From the NCBI GenBank assembly GCA_038106885.1, contig JAYNFX010000002.1, positions 36,107 through 100,106 on the forward strand: a stretch of 64,000 nt of DNA, in the 5' to 3' direction. This document shows, one piece after another, positions 27,605 through 36,771 of this stretch. The notes beneath the pieces were generated by a model, which saw nothing but the letters and a program-made list of their open reading frames with translations, was not told the origin of the DNA and ran no database searches. Origin of the DNA: UBA3537 sp038106885. GTDB lineage: Bacteria; Bacteroidota; Bacteroidia; Flavobacteriales; Flavobacteriaceae. Numbering within the stretch: the stretch's first letter is position 1; each line of letters begins with the position of its first letter. A program made the translations under genes and the position numbers.

Positions 27605-28837
27605 TTATAGAAATTCTTTAGGAAAACAGATATAGTGTCTAGTTATTTTTTTTGATAAAGCTTGAATATTAATAATATTATTGGATTGATTAATGGTTGA
27701 TATACTTCCGTTTTTATTTAGTATTTCAATTGGGTTGTTAAGTTCTTCGTATCCAATATTGCTAACCTTGCCATAAAACACAAAATATTCCATTAAACTA
27801 ATATCAACTTTAGAAAATTTATTCCAATCTTTTCTAATCCGTTTTAATTGTGATTCTATCTCAGACTCATTAATGAACTTAATTTTTAAAAGCTTACGAT
27901 TTAGTATACGTTCAGAAAGATTTTTCAAAACAAAGTCTGAATGACAAGACCAGGTCTTTAGAGCGATTAAAAGGTCTGTGTCGTCAAGCAAAGAGAATTT
28001 TTCAAGTATATCATTTGTGAAATTTGTTATATCAATCCGTTGTTTTAAGAAAAAATCAAGTGCAACACTACCACTTGTGAAATTATCATTTTCAATAGAT
28101 AATATTTTTGCACGTTTCAAAATTCTTATAATTATTTGTTCTGAAACTAGTCCTGTTTTATGTAAATAAACTTGCCAATACATTAATCTCCTGGCAGTCA
28201 AAAACTTTTCAATTGAATAGATACCCTTCTCTTCAACAACAAGTTTATTATTTACCACATTCATCATTGAAATTAATCTCTGGCTGTTAATATTTCCTTC
28301 TGAAACACCTGTATAAAAGCTATCTCTTTTAAGATAATCACATCTATCAATATCTAAATGACTTGAAATTAATTGATTGAAAAATGGTCTATCGTACAAT
28401 CCTTTGAACATTTTTATTGCCAAGCTTAATTTACCATTGAAACTTATATTAATTTTTTCCATGAATCGAATTGAAATATCTTCATGATTAACATCAACAA
28501 TTAAACTATTTTCAATGGCATGACTGAATGGACCATGGCCAATGTCGTGTAATAAAATGGCTGAATACAAAGCATTTTCTTCATCATTTGAAATTTTAAT
28601 ATCCTTCAATTTTAATATTCTAACAGCATTTTGCATTAAATGTAATGAACCTAAAGCATGATGAAACCTTGTGTGATGTGCTCCAGGATAAACTAAATAT
28701 GAAAGCCCCATCTGTGAAATACGCCTTAACCTTTGAAAATAAGGACTCTCTATCAAATCAAATATGAATGAATTAGGTACTGTAATAAATCCATATATGG
28801 GGTCATTAAATATTTTTAAATTGTTTTTAGTATTCAA
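27605..28837 (-). CDS. HD-domain phosphohydrolase (SAMHD1/dGTPase-like)
   Basis: A 410-residue HD protein. Metal motifs: HHTRFHHALGSLHLM (first His), ILLHDIGHGPFSHAIEN (HD) and SSHLDIDRCDYLKRDS (final Asp). These match the SAMHD1/dNTP triphosphohydrolase branch, so it may hydrolyse dNTPs; the substrate is inferred. The start is TTG at 28835-28837: an in-frame stop lies five codons upstream without an ATG, and relatives begin at NDPIYGFI a few residues later. It precedes lpxD by 23 bases, so it may lead the lipid A operon. Confidence 0.88.
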   Translation of the reverse strand: MNTKNNLKIFNDPIYGFITVPNSFIFDLIESPYFQRLRRISQMGLSYLVYPGAHHTRFHHALGSLHLMQNAVRILKLKDIKISNDEENALYSAILLHDIGHGPFSHAIENSLIVDVNHEDISIRFMEKINISFNGKLSLAIKMFKGLYDRPFFNQLISSHLDIDRCDYLKRDSFYTGVSEGNINSQRLISMMNVVNNKLVVEEKGIYSIEKFLTARRLMYWQVYLHKTGLVSEQIIIRILKRAKILSIENDNFTSGSVALDFFLKQRIDITNFTNDILEKFSLLDDTDLLIALKTWSCHSDFVLKNLSERILNRKLLKIKFINESEIESQLKRIRKDWNKFSKVDISLMEYFVFYGKVSNIGYEELNNPIEILNKNGSISTINQSNNIINIQALSKKITRHYICFPKEFL

Positions 28838-28888
28838 CCAAATTAAATTTTAAATTAGTGATAGCTTAGAACTATATAAGTTCATCTA

Positions 28889-28896
28889 CAAAAATA
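28889..28896 (-). promoter_or_regulatory. Possible -7 element (TATTTTTG, minus strand) of the HD gene
   Basis: The minus strand reads TATTTTTG, fitting TAnnTTTG, about 50 bases before the TTG start of the HD gene. The leader is longer than for the other candidates and no -33 box is seen. Confidence 0.3.
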
Positions 28897-28937
28897 AACA
28901 AATAAGAATATCTAAATCTTCTTAAAATTAAGAATTA

Positions 28938-30488
28938 ATGAATGTAGTTAATATTTTATGGGTCGATGATGAAATATCGTTTTTAAAACCTCACATCATT
29001 TTTCTAGAGCAAAAGAATTATAAAGTTACTCCTTGTAAAAGTGGAAGTGAAGCATTGGATATTATTAAAAAAAATGACTTTGATATAGTTTTTTTAGATG
29101 AAAATATGCCTGGGCTTTCAGGATTAGAAACGCTCTCAAGCATAAAAGAGATTAATGTAAATATTCCTGTTGTTATGATTACAAAGAATGAGGAAGAATA
29201 TATTATGGAAGAAGCTATAGGAAATAAAATCGCAGATTATTTGATAAAGCCAGTTAATCCTAATCAAATTTTATTGTCATTAAAAAAGAATCTTGATAAT
29301 AGTCGACTTGTTTCTGAAAAAACATCTTCAAATTATCTACAAGAATTTAGGAAAATATCAATTGATTTAAATAATGTTAACTGTCACGAATCATGGTCTG
29401 AATTATACAAAAAATTAACCTATTGGGAGATTGAACTTGAAAATTCTCAAGATAGTACGATGCTTGAAATATTAGAAACACAAAAAAATGAAGCTAACTC
29501 CCACTTTGGAAGATTTATTGAAAAAAATTATCAAGACTGGTTCCTAAATAAAAGAGGACCAATTTTATCTCACAATTTATTTAAATCAAAAATATCAACG
29601 CATATTTCAAATGACACCCCTACCCTTCTAATAGTTATTGATAATTTAAGATATGATCAATGGAAAACTATTGAACCAACTGTAAATAAATATTATAAGA
29701 CAAAAGAAGATTCTATTTATTACAGTATTTTACCTACAGCAACTCAATATGCTAGAAATGCAATTTTCTCTGGATTAACTCCTAAAGAAATGGAGGATAA
29801 GTATCCTAACTATTGGAAAAATGATACAGATCAAGGTGGTAAAAACTTATTTGAAGATGAATTTTTAAAAGAACAAATCAAACAACTTGGTCTAGATAAT
29901 TTTTCGCATGAATACATTAAAATTACAAATCTAAAAGCTGGAAAAAAACTTTCAGAAAACTTTAAAATGAAAGCAAAAAATAATCTGACAGTTGTTGTTT
30001 ATAATTTTGTTGACATGCTCTCACATTCAAAGACTGAAATGGAAGTCGTTAAAGAATTAGCCTCAGATGATGCTGGTTACAGATCATTAACCTTAAGTTG
30101 GTTTAAAAATTCACCACTACTAGAAATCATTAAACAAGCTCAAAGTTTAAATTTTAAACTGTTGATAACAACAGATCATGGTACTATAAATGTTAAAAAC
30201 CCTTCAAAAGTTATTGGAGATAAAAATACTAGTCTTAACCTAAGGTACAAAACTGGAAGAAGTCTAAGTTATGACAAAAAGGATGTTTTTTCAGTAAAAA
30301 GTCCCTCATCTATCGGATTACCATCAATTTCATTAAACAGTTCATATATTTTTGCAAAAAATAATCTTTTCCTCGCCTACCCAAATAATTTTAATCACTA
30401 TGTTGGATATTATAAAAACACTTATCAACATGGTGGAATATCATTAGAGGAAGTAATGATTCCGTTTGTAGTTTTAAATCCAAGATAA
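28938..30488 (+). CDS. porX: PorX: response regulator with PglZ phosphodiesterase domain
   Basis: A 516-residue two-domain protein. Residues 1-120 are a receiver domain: acidic DDE at 10-12, phospho-acceptor Asp54 in FLDENMPG and Lys in LIKPVNP. A helical linker follows, then an alkaline-phosphatase-superfamily PglZ domain with IDNLRYDQW, SILPTATQYARNAIFSG (nucleophile Thr in TATQY), NFVDMLSHSKTEM and TTDHGT. In characterised members it regulates the type IX secretion system and hydrolyses cyclic and linear oligonucleotides. tsaE starts at the very next base after its stop, so expression is coupled. Confidence 0.95.
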   Translation: MNVVNILWVDDEISFLKPHIIFLEQKNYKVTPCKSGSEALDIIKKNDFDIVFLDENMPGLSGLETLSSIKEINVNIPVVMITKNEEEYIMEEAIGNKIADYLIKPVNPNQILLSLKKNLDNSRLVSEKTSSNYLQEFRKISIDLNNVNCHESWSELYKKLTYWEIELENSQDSTMLEILETQKNEANSHFGRFIEKNYQDWFLNKRGPILSHNLFKSKISTHISNDTPTLLIVIDNLRYDQWKTIEPTVNKYYKTKEDSIYYSILPTATQYARNAIFSGLTPKEMEDKYPNYWKNDTDQGGKNLFEDEFLKEQIKQLGLDNFSHEYIKITNLKAGKKLSENFKMKAKNNLTVVVYNFVDMLSHSKTEMEVVKELASDDAGYRSLTLSWFKNSPLLEIIKQAQSLNFKLLITTDHGTINVKNPSKVIGDKNTSLNLRYKTGRSLSYDKKDVFSVKSPSSIGLPSISLNSSYIFAKNNLFLAYPNNFNHYVGYYKNTYQHGGISLEEVMIPFVVLNPR

Positions 30489-30896
30489 ATGATATTTGAG
30501 TATAAATTAAATAACATAGATAATATTGCAAAGGAATTAATTAATTCATTTAAAAATAAAATTGTGCTTTTTAACGGAGATATGGGAAGCGGTAAAACTA
30601 CAATAATTTCAAGTATTGTAAATATTTTAGGAACCAATGTTAAAGTATCAAGTCCGACTTTTTCAATTGTAAATGAATACAATATTGACGAAGGCTCCAT
30701 ATATCATTTTGACTTCTATAGATTAAAAAACACTAACGAAGCATTAGATTTGGGTATATATGAGTATTTAAATTCAGGAAATTGGAATTTCATTGAATGG
30801 GGAGAAAAGATTCAAGAGTTATTAAATGAAGAATTTACAACAGTTAACATAAAAGTAATTTCTAAAGGAAAGCGATTATTAGAATTAAAGCAATAA
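30489..30896 (+). CDS. tsaE: tRNA threonylcarbamoyladenosine biosynthesis ATPase TsaE
   Basis: A 135-residue P-loop protein of full length. Walker A is GDMGSGKTT, switch-like VSSPTFSIVNEYN follows, then YHFDFYRL and NFIEWGEKI. TsaE works with TsaB, TsaC and TsaD to put threonylcarbamoyl on A37 of ANN-decoding tRNAs. It begins directly after the porX stop. The pairing with porX is common in flavobacteria and seems to be operon economy rather than a shared pathway. Confidence 0.95.
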   Translation: MIFEYKLNNIDNIAKELINSFKNKIVLFNGDMGSGKTTIISSIVNILGTNVKVSSPTFSIVNEYNIDEGSIYHFDFYRLKNTNEALDLGIYEYLNSGNWNFIEWGEKIQELLNEEFTTVNIKVISKGKRLLELKQ

Positions 30897-30949
30897 GTAA
30901 TTTATCCAAATTAAAAATAATTGTAATTTGCACTAATTATTAATTTATA

Positions 30950-32149
30950 ATGCAAAAATCATTATCCCCTTTTTCGAAAGCGCAATTAATCCCCAAAGAA
31001 GAAAGACTAGAGATTGCCAATAATAACAAATCATTATTAATAGGAATTCCGAAAGAAAGATCCTTTCAAGAAAAGCGTATTTGCTTAACTCCTGACGCTG
31101 TATCTGCACTAACCAATAACGGTCACCGCGTACTAATCGAAAAATCAGCTGGAAAAAATGCTTCTTTTGAAGACAACGAGTATATTGAGGCTGGTGGTGA
31201 AATCACAAGTGATACCTCAAAGGTTTTTGGATGTCCTATAATTTTAAAAGTTGAGCCACCAACAATTGATGAAATCGGATTAATCAAAAATAATAGTATT
31301 ATAATATCAGCACTTCAGCTAAAAATGCAACATAAATCATATTTTGAAGCATTAATAAATAAAAAAATTACAGCTCTAGGTTTCGAATTTATTAAAGATA
31401 GAGACGGAACTTATCCCGCAGTTAGACAATTAAGTGAAATCGCTGGTAATGCATCAATTCTGATAGCTTCTGAGATTATGTCAATTACAAACCAAGGAAA
31501 TGGTCTAATGCTTGGAAATATTAGTGGTATACCTCCAACAGAAGTTGTAATAATTGGAGCAGGAATTGTAGGTCAATCAGCAGCAAAATCAGCTATAGGT
31601 TTAGGCGCAAACGTCAAAGTTTTTGATAACTCAATAACTAAATTGAGATCATTGCAAGAAAATATTGGGCAGAGAGTGTATACTTCCACTATGCAACCAA
31701 AAAATATTATGAAAGCACTAATGAGGTGCGATGTAGCGATTGGAGCTACAAAAGGAAGGAACAGATCACCTGTGGTAGTTAATGAGGCTATGGTAGAATT
31801 AATGAAAAGCGGATCTGTAATTATTGATGTTAGTATTGATATGGGTGGCTGTTTTGAAACTAGTGAACTTACATCGCATGATAAACCAACTTTTGAAAAG
31901 CATGGTGTAATTCACTATTGCGTGCCAAATATTCCAGCCAGATATTCAAGATCGTCTTCTGTATCATTAAGTAATATTTTCACTCCTTACTTGTTAGATA
32001 TAGCTGAATCTGGAGGATTAGAAAATGCAATACGTCAAAATAAAGGATTGAAAAATGGCCTGTATGTATACCACGGAGTTATTACTAATAAATCAGTATC
32101 AAAATGGTTTAATTTAGATTGTAGTGATCTAAATTTACTAATATTTTAA
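30950..32149 (+). CDS. ald: Alanine dehydrogenase
   Basis: A 399-residue NAD-dependent enzyme interconverting alanine and pyruvate plus ammonia. The N-terminal substrate domain has IGIPKERSFQEKRICLTPDAV, including the catalytic Lys/His region, and FIKDRDGTYPAVRQLSEIAG. The Rossmann motif is VVIIGAGIVGQSAAKSAIGLGA. The C-terminal YCVPNIPARYSRSSSVSLSN is a family signature. It is about 30 residues longer at the N-terminus than Bacillus Ald, as in other flavobacterial members. It follows tsaE by 53 bases. Confidence 0.9.
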   Translation: MQKSLSPFSKAQLIPKEERLEIANNNKSLLIGIPKERSFQEKRICLTPDAVSALTNNGHRVLIEKSAGKNASFEDNEYIEAGGEITSDTSKVFGCPIILKVEPPTIDEIGLIKNNSIIISALQLKMQHKSYFEALINKKITALGFEFIKDRDGTYPAVRQLSEIAGNASILIASEIMSITNQGNGLMLGNISGIPPTEVVIIGAGIVGQSAAKSAIGLGANVKVFDNSITKLRSLQENIGQRVYTSTMQPKNIMKALMRCDVAIGATKGRNRSPVVVNEAMVELMKSGSVIIDVSIDMGGCFETSELTSHDKPTFEKHGVIHYCVPNIPARYSRSSSVSLSNIFTPYLLDIAESGGLENAIRQNKGLKNGLYVYHGVITNKSVSKWFNLDCSDLNLLIF

Positions 32150-32151
32150 TC

Positions 32152-32511
32152 ATGAAGTTTATTCAAAGATTAGGGTTTTATTTAGGTGGATTTTCGATTG
32201 GTTTAATATTTCTAATGTTTTTTTTAAGTGGAAAAAAAACGAGCTGTTCATATTTTCCAAATGCAAGGATAATCAAAAATATTAGCGCAAAAAAGATAAT
32301 ATTTTCACCTGAAATTATTAATGATATTGTTAGCCTTAAAATAGACACAAATGAATTTTATTCAATACTCAAAAAAAGTAAAGTTATAGGTAGATTTGAA
32401 AACAATAAACTAGATAAATGTAAACTTTATACAATTGAATCAAATAAATATGTTTTTAAAATTAATAATTGCAAAAATACTGCTGAAGTAGAAAATATCT
32501 TAAAGAAATAA
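32152..32511 (+). CDS. DUF4258 domain-containing membrane-anchored protein
   Basis: A 119-residue protein with one N-terminal membrane helix (FYLGGFSIGLIFLMFFLSG) followed by KKTSCSYFPNARIIKNISAKK, a pattern I know from flavobacterial proteins annotated as DUF4258 that also stand directly after ald. The rest (CKLYTIESNKYVFKINNC) is a small soluble domain, probably outside the inner membrane. Three cysteines may pair there. Function unknown. It starts 2 bases after ald and ends 3 bases before the convergent proline dehydrogenase gene. Confidence 0.75.
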   Translation: MKFIQRLGFYLGGFSIGLIFLMFFLSGKKTSCSYFPNARIIKNISAKKIIFSPEIINDIVSLKIDTNEFYSILKKSKVIGRFENNKLDKCKLYTIESNKYVFKINNCKNTAEVENILKK

Positions 32512-32514
32512 TAA

Positions 32515-33678
32515 TTATATACTACGCCGCTTCCTTTCGCTTTTAATTAATTCTAGTTCACGATTAGTTTGGCCTGCGACTGATGTATTTTCTTCAGCCC
32601 TTCTAATTAGATATGGCATTACATCTCTTACCGGACCAAATGGCAAATATTTAGAGACGTTGTATTTAGAGTTTGCAAGATTAAAACTAATGTGATCACT
32701 CATTCCAAAAAGTTGACCAAACCAAATCTTTGAATTGTCATTAGAAATTCCTTTTAAACTCAAAAGTTTTAGAGCATGTAATGTGCTTTTTTCATTATGT
32801 GTTCCAATATATAAATGAAAATAATCGAGATTATCCATCATAAAAGTTAAGCAATTATCAAAATTTTTATCAGTTTCAAGTTTTGTTTCACAAATTGGAG
32901 ATTTATATCCTTTATCATTAGCATGAGCACGTTCTTTTTCCATATATGCTCCTCTGACCAGTTTTATACCAATTATGAAATTTTCGTTTTTTGCTTTCTC
33001 ATGTAATTTAACTAGATAATCATATCTATCCCACCTGTATGCCTGAAGTGTGTTATAAATTATTGGATTTGTTTTATTGTATTTTTTCATAAAATCTAAT
33101 AAAAGATTATCTACAGAAGTTTGTATCCAGCTTTCTTCAGCATCAACTAAAACAGGGATATTATTTTTTTTGGCATGGTTAAATATTCTATCAAATCGCT
33201 TCTTAATTTTATTCCACTCTTCTAACTCAAAATCCTCTAATTTTTCTGATTGTGAAACTTTTCTGTAAATTTCAAATCGTCCAACAGCTGTAGGCTTAAA
33301 CACACTAAATGGAACAGATTTATTGTTAACAGCAAAATCTATTAAGTCAATTGTTTTATTTGTAATAAACTCAAATTGTGATTCATTTTGCTTTCCTTCG
33401 ACTGAATAATCAAGAATACTGTAAACTTTACTTTTAAACATTTGATCAATTTTAGAAATACAGTCTTTAGAACTTATACCACCACAAAAATGATCAAATA
33501 CTGTAGAGCGTATTAAACCCTCAACTGGCAAATTTGTTTTCAAAGCAAAATTAGTAGCTAATGTTCCAATTTTAACAAGAGGTTGATTAGATATCATTTT
33601 AAATAAAAAATAGGCTCTTTCAAGTTCAGAATCTGTTTTTAAATGAAAGGCGATTTTGGTATTATTAAAATCAATCAT
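32515..33678 (-). CDS. Proline dehydrogenase
   Basis: A 387-residue stand-alone FAD enzyme oxidising proline to pyrroline-5-carboxylate. Family motifs of the (beta/alpha)8 barrel are visible: VDAEESWIQTSVDNLLLDFM, YNTLQAYRWDRYDYLV, GIKLVRGAYMEKER and PFGPVRDVMPYLIRRAEEN, whose two arginines bind the substrate carboxylate. It lacks the P5C dehydrogenase domain of PutA. It is divergent from aroB. Confidence 0.93.
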   Translation of the reverse strand: MIDFNNTKIAFHLKTDSELERAYFLFKMISNQPLVKIGTLATNFALKTNLPVEGLIRSTVFDHFCGGISSKDCISKIDQMFKSKVYSILDYSVEGKQNESQFEFITNKTIDLIDFAVNNKSVPFSVFKPTAVGRFEIYRKVSQSEKLEDFELEEWNKIKKRFDRIFNHAKKNNIPVLVDAEESWIQTSVDNLLLDFMKKYNKTNPIIYNTLQAYRWDRYDYLVKLHEKAKNENFIIGIKLVRGAYMEKERAHANDKGYKSPICETKLETDKNFDNCLTFMMDNLDYFHLYIGTHNEKSTLHALKLLSLKGISNDNSKIWFGQLFGMSDHISFNLANSKYNVSKYLPFGPVRDVMPYLIRRAEENTSVAGQTNRELELIKSERKRRSI

Positions 33679-33713
33679 ATCAAAAGTTATTTTTAAGACT
33701 AAAATCTTAACTT

Positions 33714-33721
33714 CAAAATTA
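33714..33721 (-). promoter_or_regulatory. Possible -7 element (TAATTTTG, minus strand) of the proline dehydrogenase gene
   Basis: The minus strand reads TAATTTTG, fitting TAnnTTTG, ending 35 bases before the start codon. No -33 box is clear. Confidence 0.4.
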
Positions 33722-33744
33722 TAGATTTCTATTAAATTTCATAC

Positions 33745-33752
33745 TATATTTG
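33745..33752 (+). promoter_or_regulatory. -7 element (TATATTTG) of aroB
   Basis: TATATTTG fits TAnnTTTG and ends eight bases before the aroB ATG, predicting a leader of only a few bases. It lies about 25 bases from the opposed candidate for proline dehydrogenase. Confidence 0.5.
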
Positions 33753-33760
33753 GTCTTTAA

Positions 33761-34828
33761 ATGAAATCGATACAAACAACATCATATAAAATCAATTTTG
33801 GTGATATTGCTTACAATGAACTAAGCACCTACATCCAAAATAGCAAATTCTCAAGTATTATTATCATTGTCGATAGTAATACTGTGGATTTATGCTTACC
33901 TGTCTTGGTTGAAAAATTAGGTCACAAAATTTGCTCAAGAGTAATCAAATTTGATTTTGGTGAAGTGAATAAAAACATAAGAACATGTTGCGATATATGG
34001 AACTCTATGGCTTCATATGGAGTAGATAGAAATTCATTAATAATTAATTTAGGTGGTGGGGTTGTAACGGATTTAGGTGGATTTGTATCATCAACTTATA
34101 AAAGGGGTGTTAAATTTGTAAATATACCAACAACACTGTTAGCAATGGTAGATGCCTCAATCGGTGGAAAAACTGGAATTAACTTTAGCGAAGCTAAGAA
34201 CCAAGTTGGAACTATAGCATTTGCTGAAATGATAATTATTGACACTGACTATTTAAAATCTTTACCCTCAAAAGAATTTAATTCAGGAGTAGCTGAAATG
34301 TTTAAACATGGATTAATTTCAGATAAAATATATTGGGAAGTTTTGCAAAAAACTAATTTGAATATAGACAATAATCTAGAAGAATTAATACATACATCAA
34401 TCCAAATAAAAAATTCTATTGTTGCTTTAGACCCAGAAGAGAAGAATATTCGTAAATCGCTAAATTTTGGACATACCTTAGGACATGCAATTGAGTCATA
34501 TTCATTAAAAAACAATAAATTAAAACCATTACTTCACGGTGAGGCAATTGCCATTGGAATGGTTTTAGAGGCTTACTTAGCAAATAAAGTTAGCGGGCTT
34601 AGTGATAAAGAATTAGAAGAAATCAAACAGGCATTTAAAAGCAAATTTGATCTAATTGAGTTTGACAAGGAACAAATAAATTCAATAAATAAACTTTTAA
34701 TACATGACAAAAAAAATTCTCATGGGAATATAAATTTCACTCTGCTTAAAACAATAGGAGAATATGCAATTGATCAAAAAGCCGATGAAAAATTAATAAT
34801 TCAGGCTTTTGATTATTATTCAAAATAA
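33761..34828 (+). CDS. aroB: 3-dehydroquinate synthase
   Basis: A 355-residue NAD- and zinc-dependent enzyme of the shikimate pathway. Nucleotide-binding GGGVVTDLGGFVSSTYKRG, the substrate loop NIPTTLLAMVDASIGGKTGIN, and the metal ligands around FNSGVAEMFKHGL, NFGHTLGHAIES and LLHGEAIAIGM are all present. No other aro gene is in the window. It is divergent from proline dehydrogenase and ends 4 bases before the convergent Lrp-type gene. Confidence 0.96.
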   Translation: MKSIQTTSYKINFGDIAYNELSTYIQNSKFSSIIIIVDSNTVDLCLPVLVEKLGHKICSRVIKFDFGEVNKNIRTCCDIWNSMASYGVDRNSLIINLGGGVVTDLGGFVSSTYKRGVKFVNIPTTLLAMVDASIGGKTGINFSEAKNQVGTIAFAEMIIIDTDYLKSLPSKEFNSGVAEMFKHGLISDKIYWEVLQKTNLNIDNNLEELIHTSIQIKNSIVALDPEEKNIRKSLNFGHTLGHAIESYSLKNNKLKPLLHGEAIAIGMVLEAYLANKVSGLSDKELEEIKQAFKSKFDLIEFDKEQINSINKLLIHDKKNSHGNINFTLLKTIGEYAIDQKADEKLIIQAFDYYSK

Positions 34829-34832
34829 AAGT

Positions 34833-35315
34833 CTATTGCAGTTCATTAAATATAGAATGCATTAATCTTTTTTTATCATTAATACTTTCTTCAAGCGATA
34901 TCATAGTTTCAGTTCTGTATATTCCATCTATATCATCAATCTTGAAGATAATTTCTTTCGCATGTGTAGTACTTTTGGCTCTTATCTTACAAAAAATATT
35001 AAATTTACCAGTAGTTATATGAGCTACAGTTACATGTGGAATTTCATTAATTCGCTGAAGAACAAATTTAGTTTGTGAAGTGTTTTGTAGATAAATACCG
35101 ACATAAGCAATAAAAGTATAACCTAATTTTTGATAGTCTAATGTCAACGATGATCCTTTGATTATTTTAGCATCTTCCATTTTTTTTACCCGAACATGCA
35201 CAGTTCCCGCAGATATAAGTAACTTTTTTGCTATATCAGTAAAGGGTACTCTAGTATTTTCGATAAGCATGTTGAGAATTTGGTGATCAATTTCGTCTAA
35301 TTTAAACTTTGCCAT
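34833..35315 (-). CDS. Lrp/AsnC family transcriptional regulator
   Basis: A 160-residue regulator. The N-terminal helix-turn-helix begins KLDEIDHQILNMLIENTR and includes FTDIAKKLLISAGTVHVRVKKME. The C-terminal RAM ligand domain contains FIAYVGIYLQNTSQTKFVL and VAHITTGKFNIFCKIRA. Such proteins sense amino acids and form octamers. The nearby proline dehydrogenase and alanine dehydrogenase genes are plausible targets by position only. It lies 60 bases downstream of the M14 gene start region's far end, sharing its strand. Confidence 0.92.
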   Translation of the reverse strand: MAKFKLDEIDHQILNMLIENTRVPFTDIAKKLLISAGTVHVRVKKMEDAKIIKGSSLTLDYQKLGYTFIAYVGIYLQNTSQTKFVLQRINEIPHVTVAHITTGKFNIFCKIRAKSTTHAKEIIFKIDDIDGIYRTETMISLEESINDKKRLMHSIFNELQ

Positions 35316-35341
35316 TTTATTAAAATATTATTAATGAATGG

Positions 35342-35349
35342 CAAATTTA
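35342..35349 (-). promoter_or_regulatory. -7 element (TAAATTTG, minus strand) of the Lrp-type gene
   Basis: The minus strand reads TAAATTTG followed by C, ending 26 bases before the start. A TTTG lies 14 bases further upstream (35364-35367), shorter than normal spacing. Confidence 0.45.
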
Positions 35350-35375
35350 ATAAATATTTTTAACCAAAAAAGTAT

Positions 35376-36539
35376 TTACGTTAAATTATTGATAAGGAAA
35401 AGATCGATTTTATTATTATTTATGAATATTTGATTAACTAAATCAGTTTCTTTAATTGTTTTTTCAAACACATTGCTAACATGCATAGATTTAGCATCAA
35501 AAGTTTTATGACCATAGTACGATCTTAAATCTCCAATTTTTGCCACAAAAGGAATGAAGTTAATATCACTTTTCTCAAGACTTTCCCTGTATAATATACC
35601 AACATCACGAATGTCTTTTAATTTTTTATCAAATGAAACTCCTTTAATCAAAACATCAAAATATGTTGGTTTATTTTCTGGAATATCAAAATAATTATTT
35701 GTAGAATAATTAATGTATGATTTATTAATTATTGATAAAAATGTTTGATATATAGCAAACATCATATATTTTCGAGTAATGTCTCTATTATAGTCATTAT
35801 TATAATGCCCCGCTTCAAATAAAAGTGTAGGAACGCCTAAAGATTGAAATTTATCACCAACACAATTAATATTGAACTTATCGTCATATCTAGATATTTG
35901 ATTTGGTATGTAGGGATCAAGCTCATGACGTAAACTACTTATAATTTTCATACCAATTTTGCGATTATTTGTCAATGATCGATTATTGTCCTGTGATGGT
36001 GAAAGAAAACTAAGTGTAGCAGGATAATAATCATTACCAGCACTATATATTGTTCTTTGATCGTGCATGTTAAAACAATAATGAGGCTTGAATTCATCAA
36101 ATAGATCTCTTAAAACACGGCTTTCTGATTGAGTTAATTCTTGTGCATCACGGTTTAAATCAATATTATTTGAATTTAAACGACAATAATTATTTGCGCC
36201 GTCAGGGTTTAAAATAGGTATTATTTTAATACATAAATTATAAGTTATTAATTCATTATTAATTGAATTAAATAAATTTAGACAATCTATTAATGACTTA
36301 GTAGTCGTAGTCTCATTACCATGCATTTGAGACCATATTAATATATTAATTGGACCTTTTCCAAAATTTACAGAGTATATTGGAGTATTTTTTTCTGAAA
36401 ATCCAATATTTTGCAATTTAAAATGTGAATTTAAATTTTTTAAAAAAGGTAAAATATGACTATTTGTTATATATCTTCCTTTGATTTGATGAACCTTAAA
36501 TTCATTATATAATGAGTATATGTTATTTAATGTTAACAT
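35376..36539 (-). CDS. M14 family zinc carboxypeptidase-like protein
   Basis: A 387-residue M14 metallopeptidase. The zinc motif HxxE is in WSQMHGNETTTTKS; PILNPDGANNY and DLNRDAQ match the substrate-binding Asn-Arg block; the third zinc His is in CFNMHDQRTIYS; the catalytic Glu is in LLFEAGHYN. No signal peptide is seen, so it is probably cytosolic, unlike most secreted M14 enzymes. The last 120 residues form a separate C-terminal domain. It may trim peptides or cell-wall peptides; the substrate is unknown. Confidence 0.85.
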   Translation of the reverse strand: MLTLNNIYSLYNEFKVHQIKGRYITNSHILPFLKNLNSHFKLQNIGFSEKNTPIYSVNFGKGPINILIWSQMHGNETTTTKSLIDCLNLFNSINNELITYNLCIKIIPILNPDGANNYCRLNSNNIDLNRDAQELTQSESRVLRDLFDEFKPHYCFNMHDQRTIYSAGNDYYPATLSFLSPSQDNNRSLTNNRKIGMKIISSLRHELDPYIPNQISRYDDKFNINCVGDKFQSLGVPTLLFEAGHYNNDYNRDITRKYMMFAIYQTFLSIINKSYINYSTNNYFDIPENKPTYFDVLIKGVSFDKKLKDIRDVGILYRESLEKSDINFIPFVAKIGDLRSYYGHKTFDAKSMHVSNVFEKTIKETDLVNQIFINNNKIDLFLINNLT

Positions 36540-36556
36540 TTGAAATTAAATACATT

Positions 36557-36564
36557 CAAAAGTA
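36557..36564 (-). promoter_or_regulatory. -7 element (TACTTTTG, minus strand) of the M14 gene
   Basis: The minus strand reads TACTTTTG, fitting TAnnTTTG, 17 bases before the M14 start. No -33 TTTG found. Confidence 0.45.
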
Positions 36565-36759
36565 ATCAATATTAATTTTTCCATAAAAATATTATTGTAC
36601 ACAATTTAAAGAATAATTTATTTTATTTTTAATTATCATAAATATATAAAATAAAGTATTTATAATCAGTATTTTAAATACTATTATATAAAGTAAAAAT
36701 TTAATTTATTATATCGTTAATTATATATTTAATGGAAATAACTGTAAGAACTAAATTAT

Positions 36760-36767
36760 TACCTTTG
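36760..36767 (+). promoter_or_regulatory. -7 element (TACCTTTG) four bases before a start codon
   Basis: TACCTTTG followed by C is a full TAnnTTTG match. The ATG at 36772 lies five bases from its last G, the same spacing as at 15470-15482, so the transcript should have almost no leader. Confidence 0.55.
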
Positions 36768-36771
36768 CAAT

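Larger units (their letters stand above)
36540..36771. other. Longest gene-free gap (232 bases), divergent intergenic region
   Basis: Extremely AT-rich. It holds a -7 candidate for each flanking gene (36557-36564 minus, 36760-36767 plus) and an inverted repeat, AGTATTT-T-AAATACT, at 36668-36682, with an extra AGTATTT at 36655-36661. No open frame or structured RNA is evident. Confidence 0.5.

Noticed and set aside
30930..30945. Possible -7 box (GTAATTTG) before ald
   Set aside because: It fails the TA of TAnnTTTG; ald may be read from porX.
36655..36682. AGTATTT direct and inverted repeats in the 232-base gap
   Set aside because: Seven-base AT-only arms occur many times by chance in such DNA; kept only as part of the gap description.
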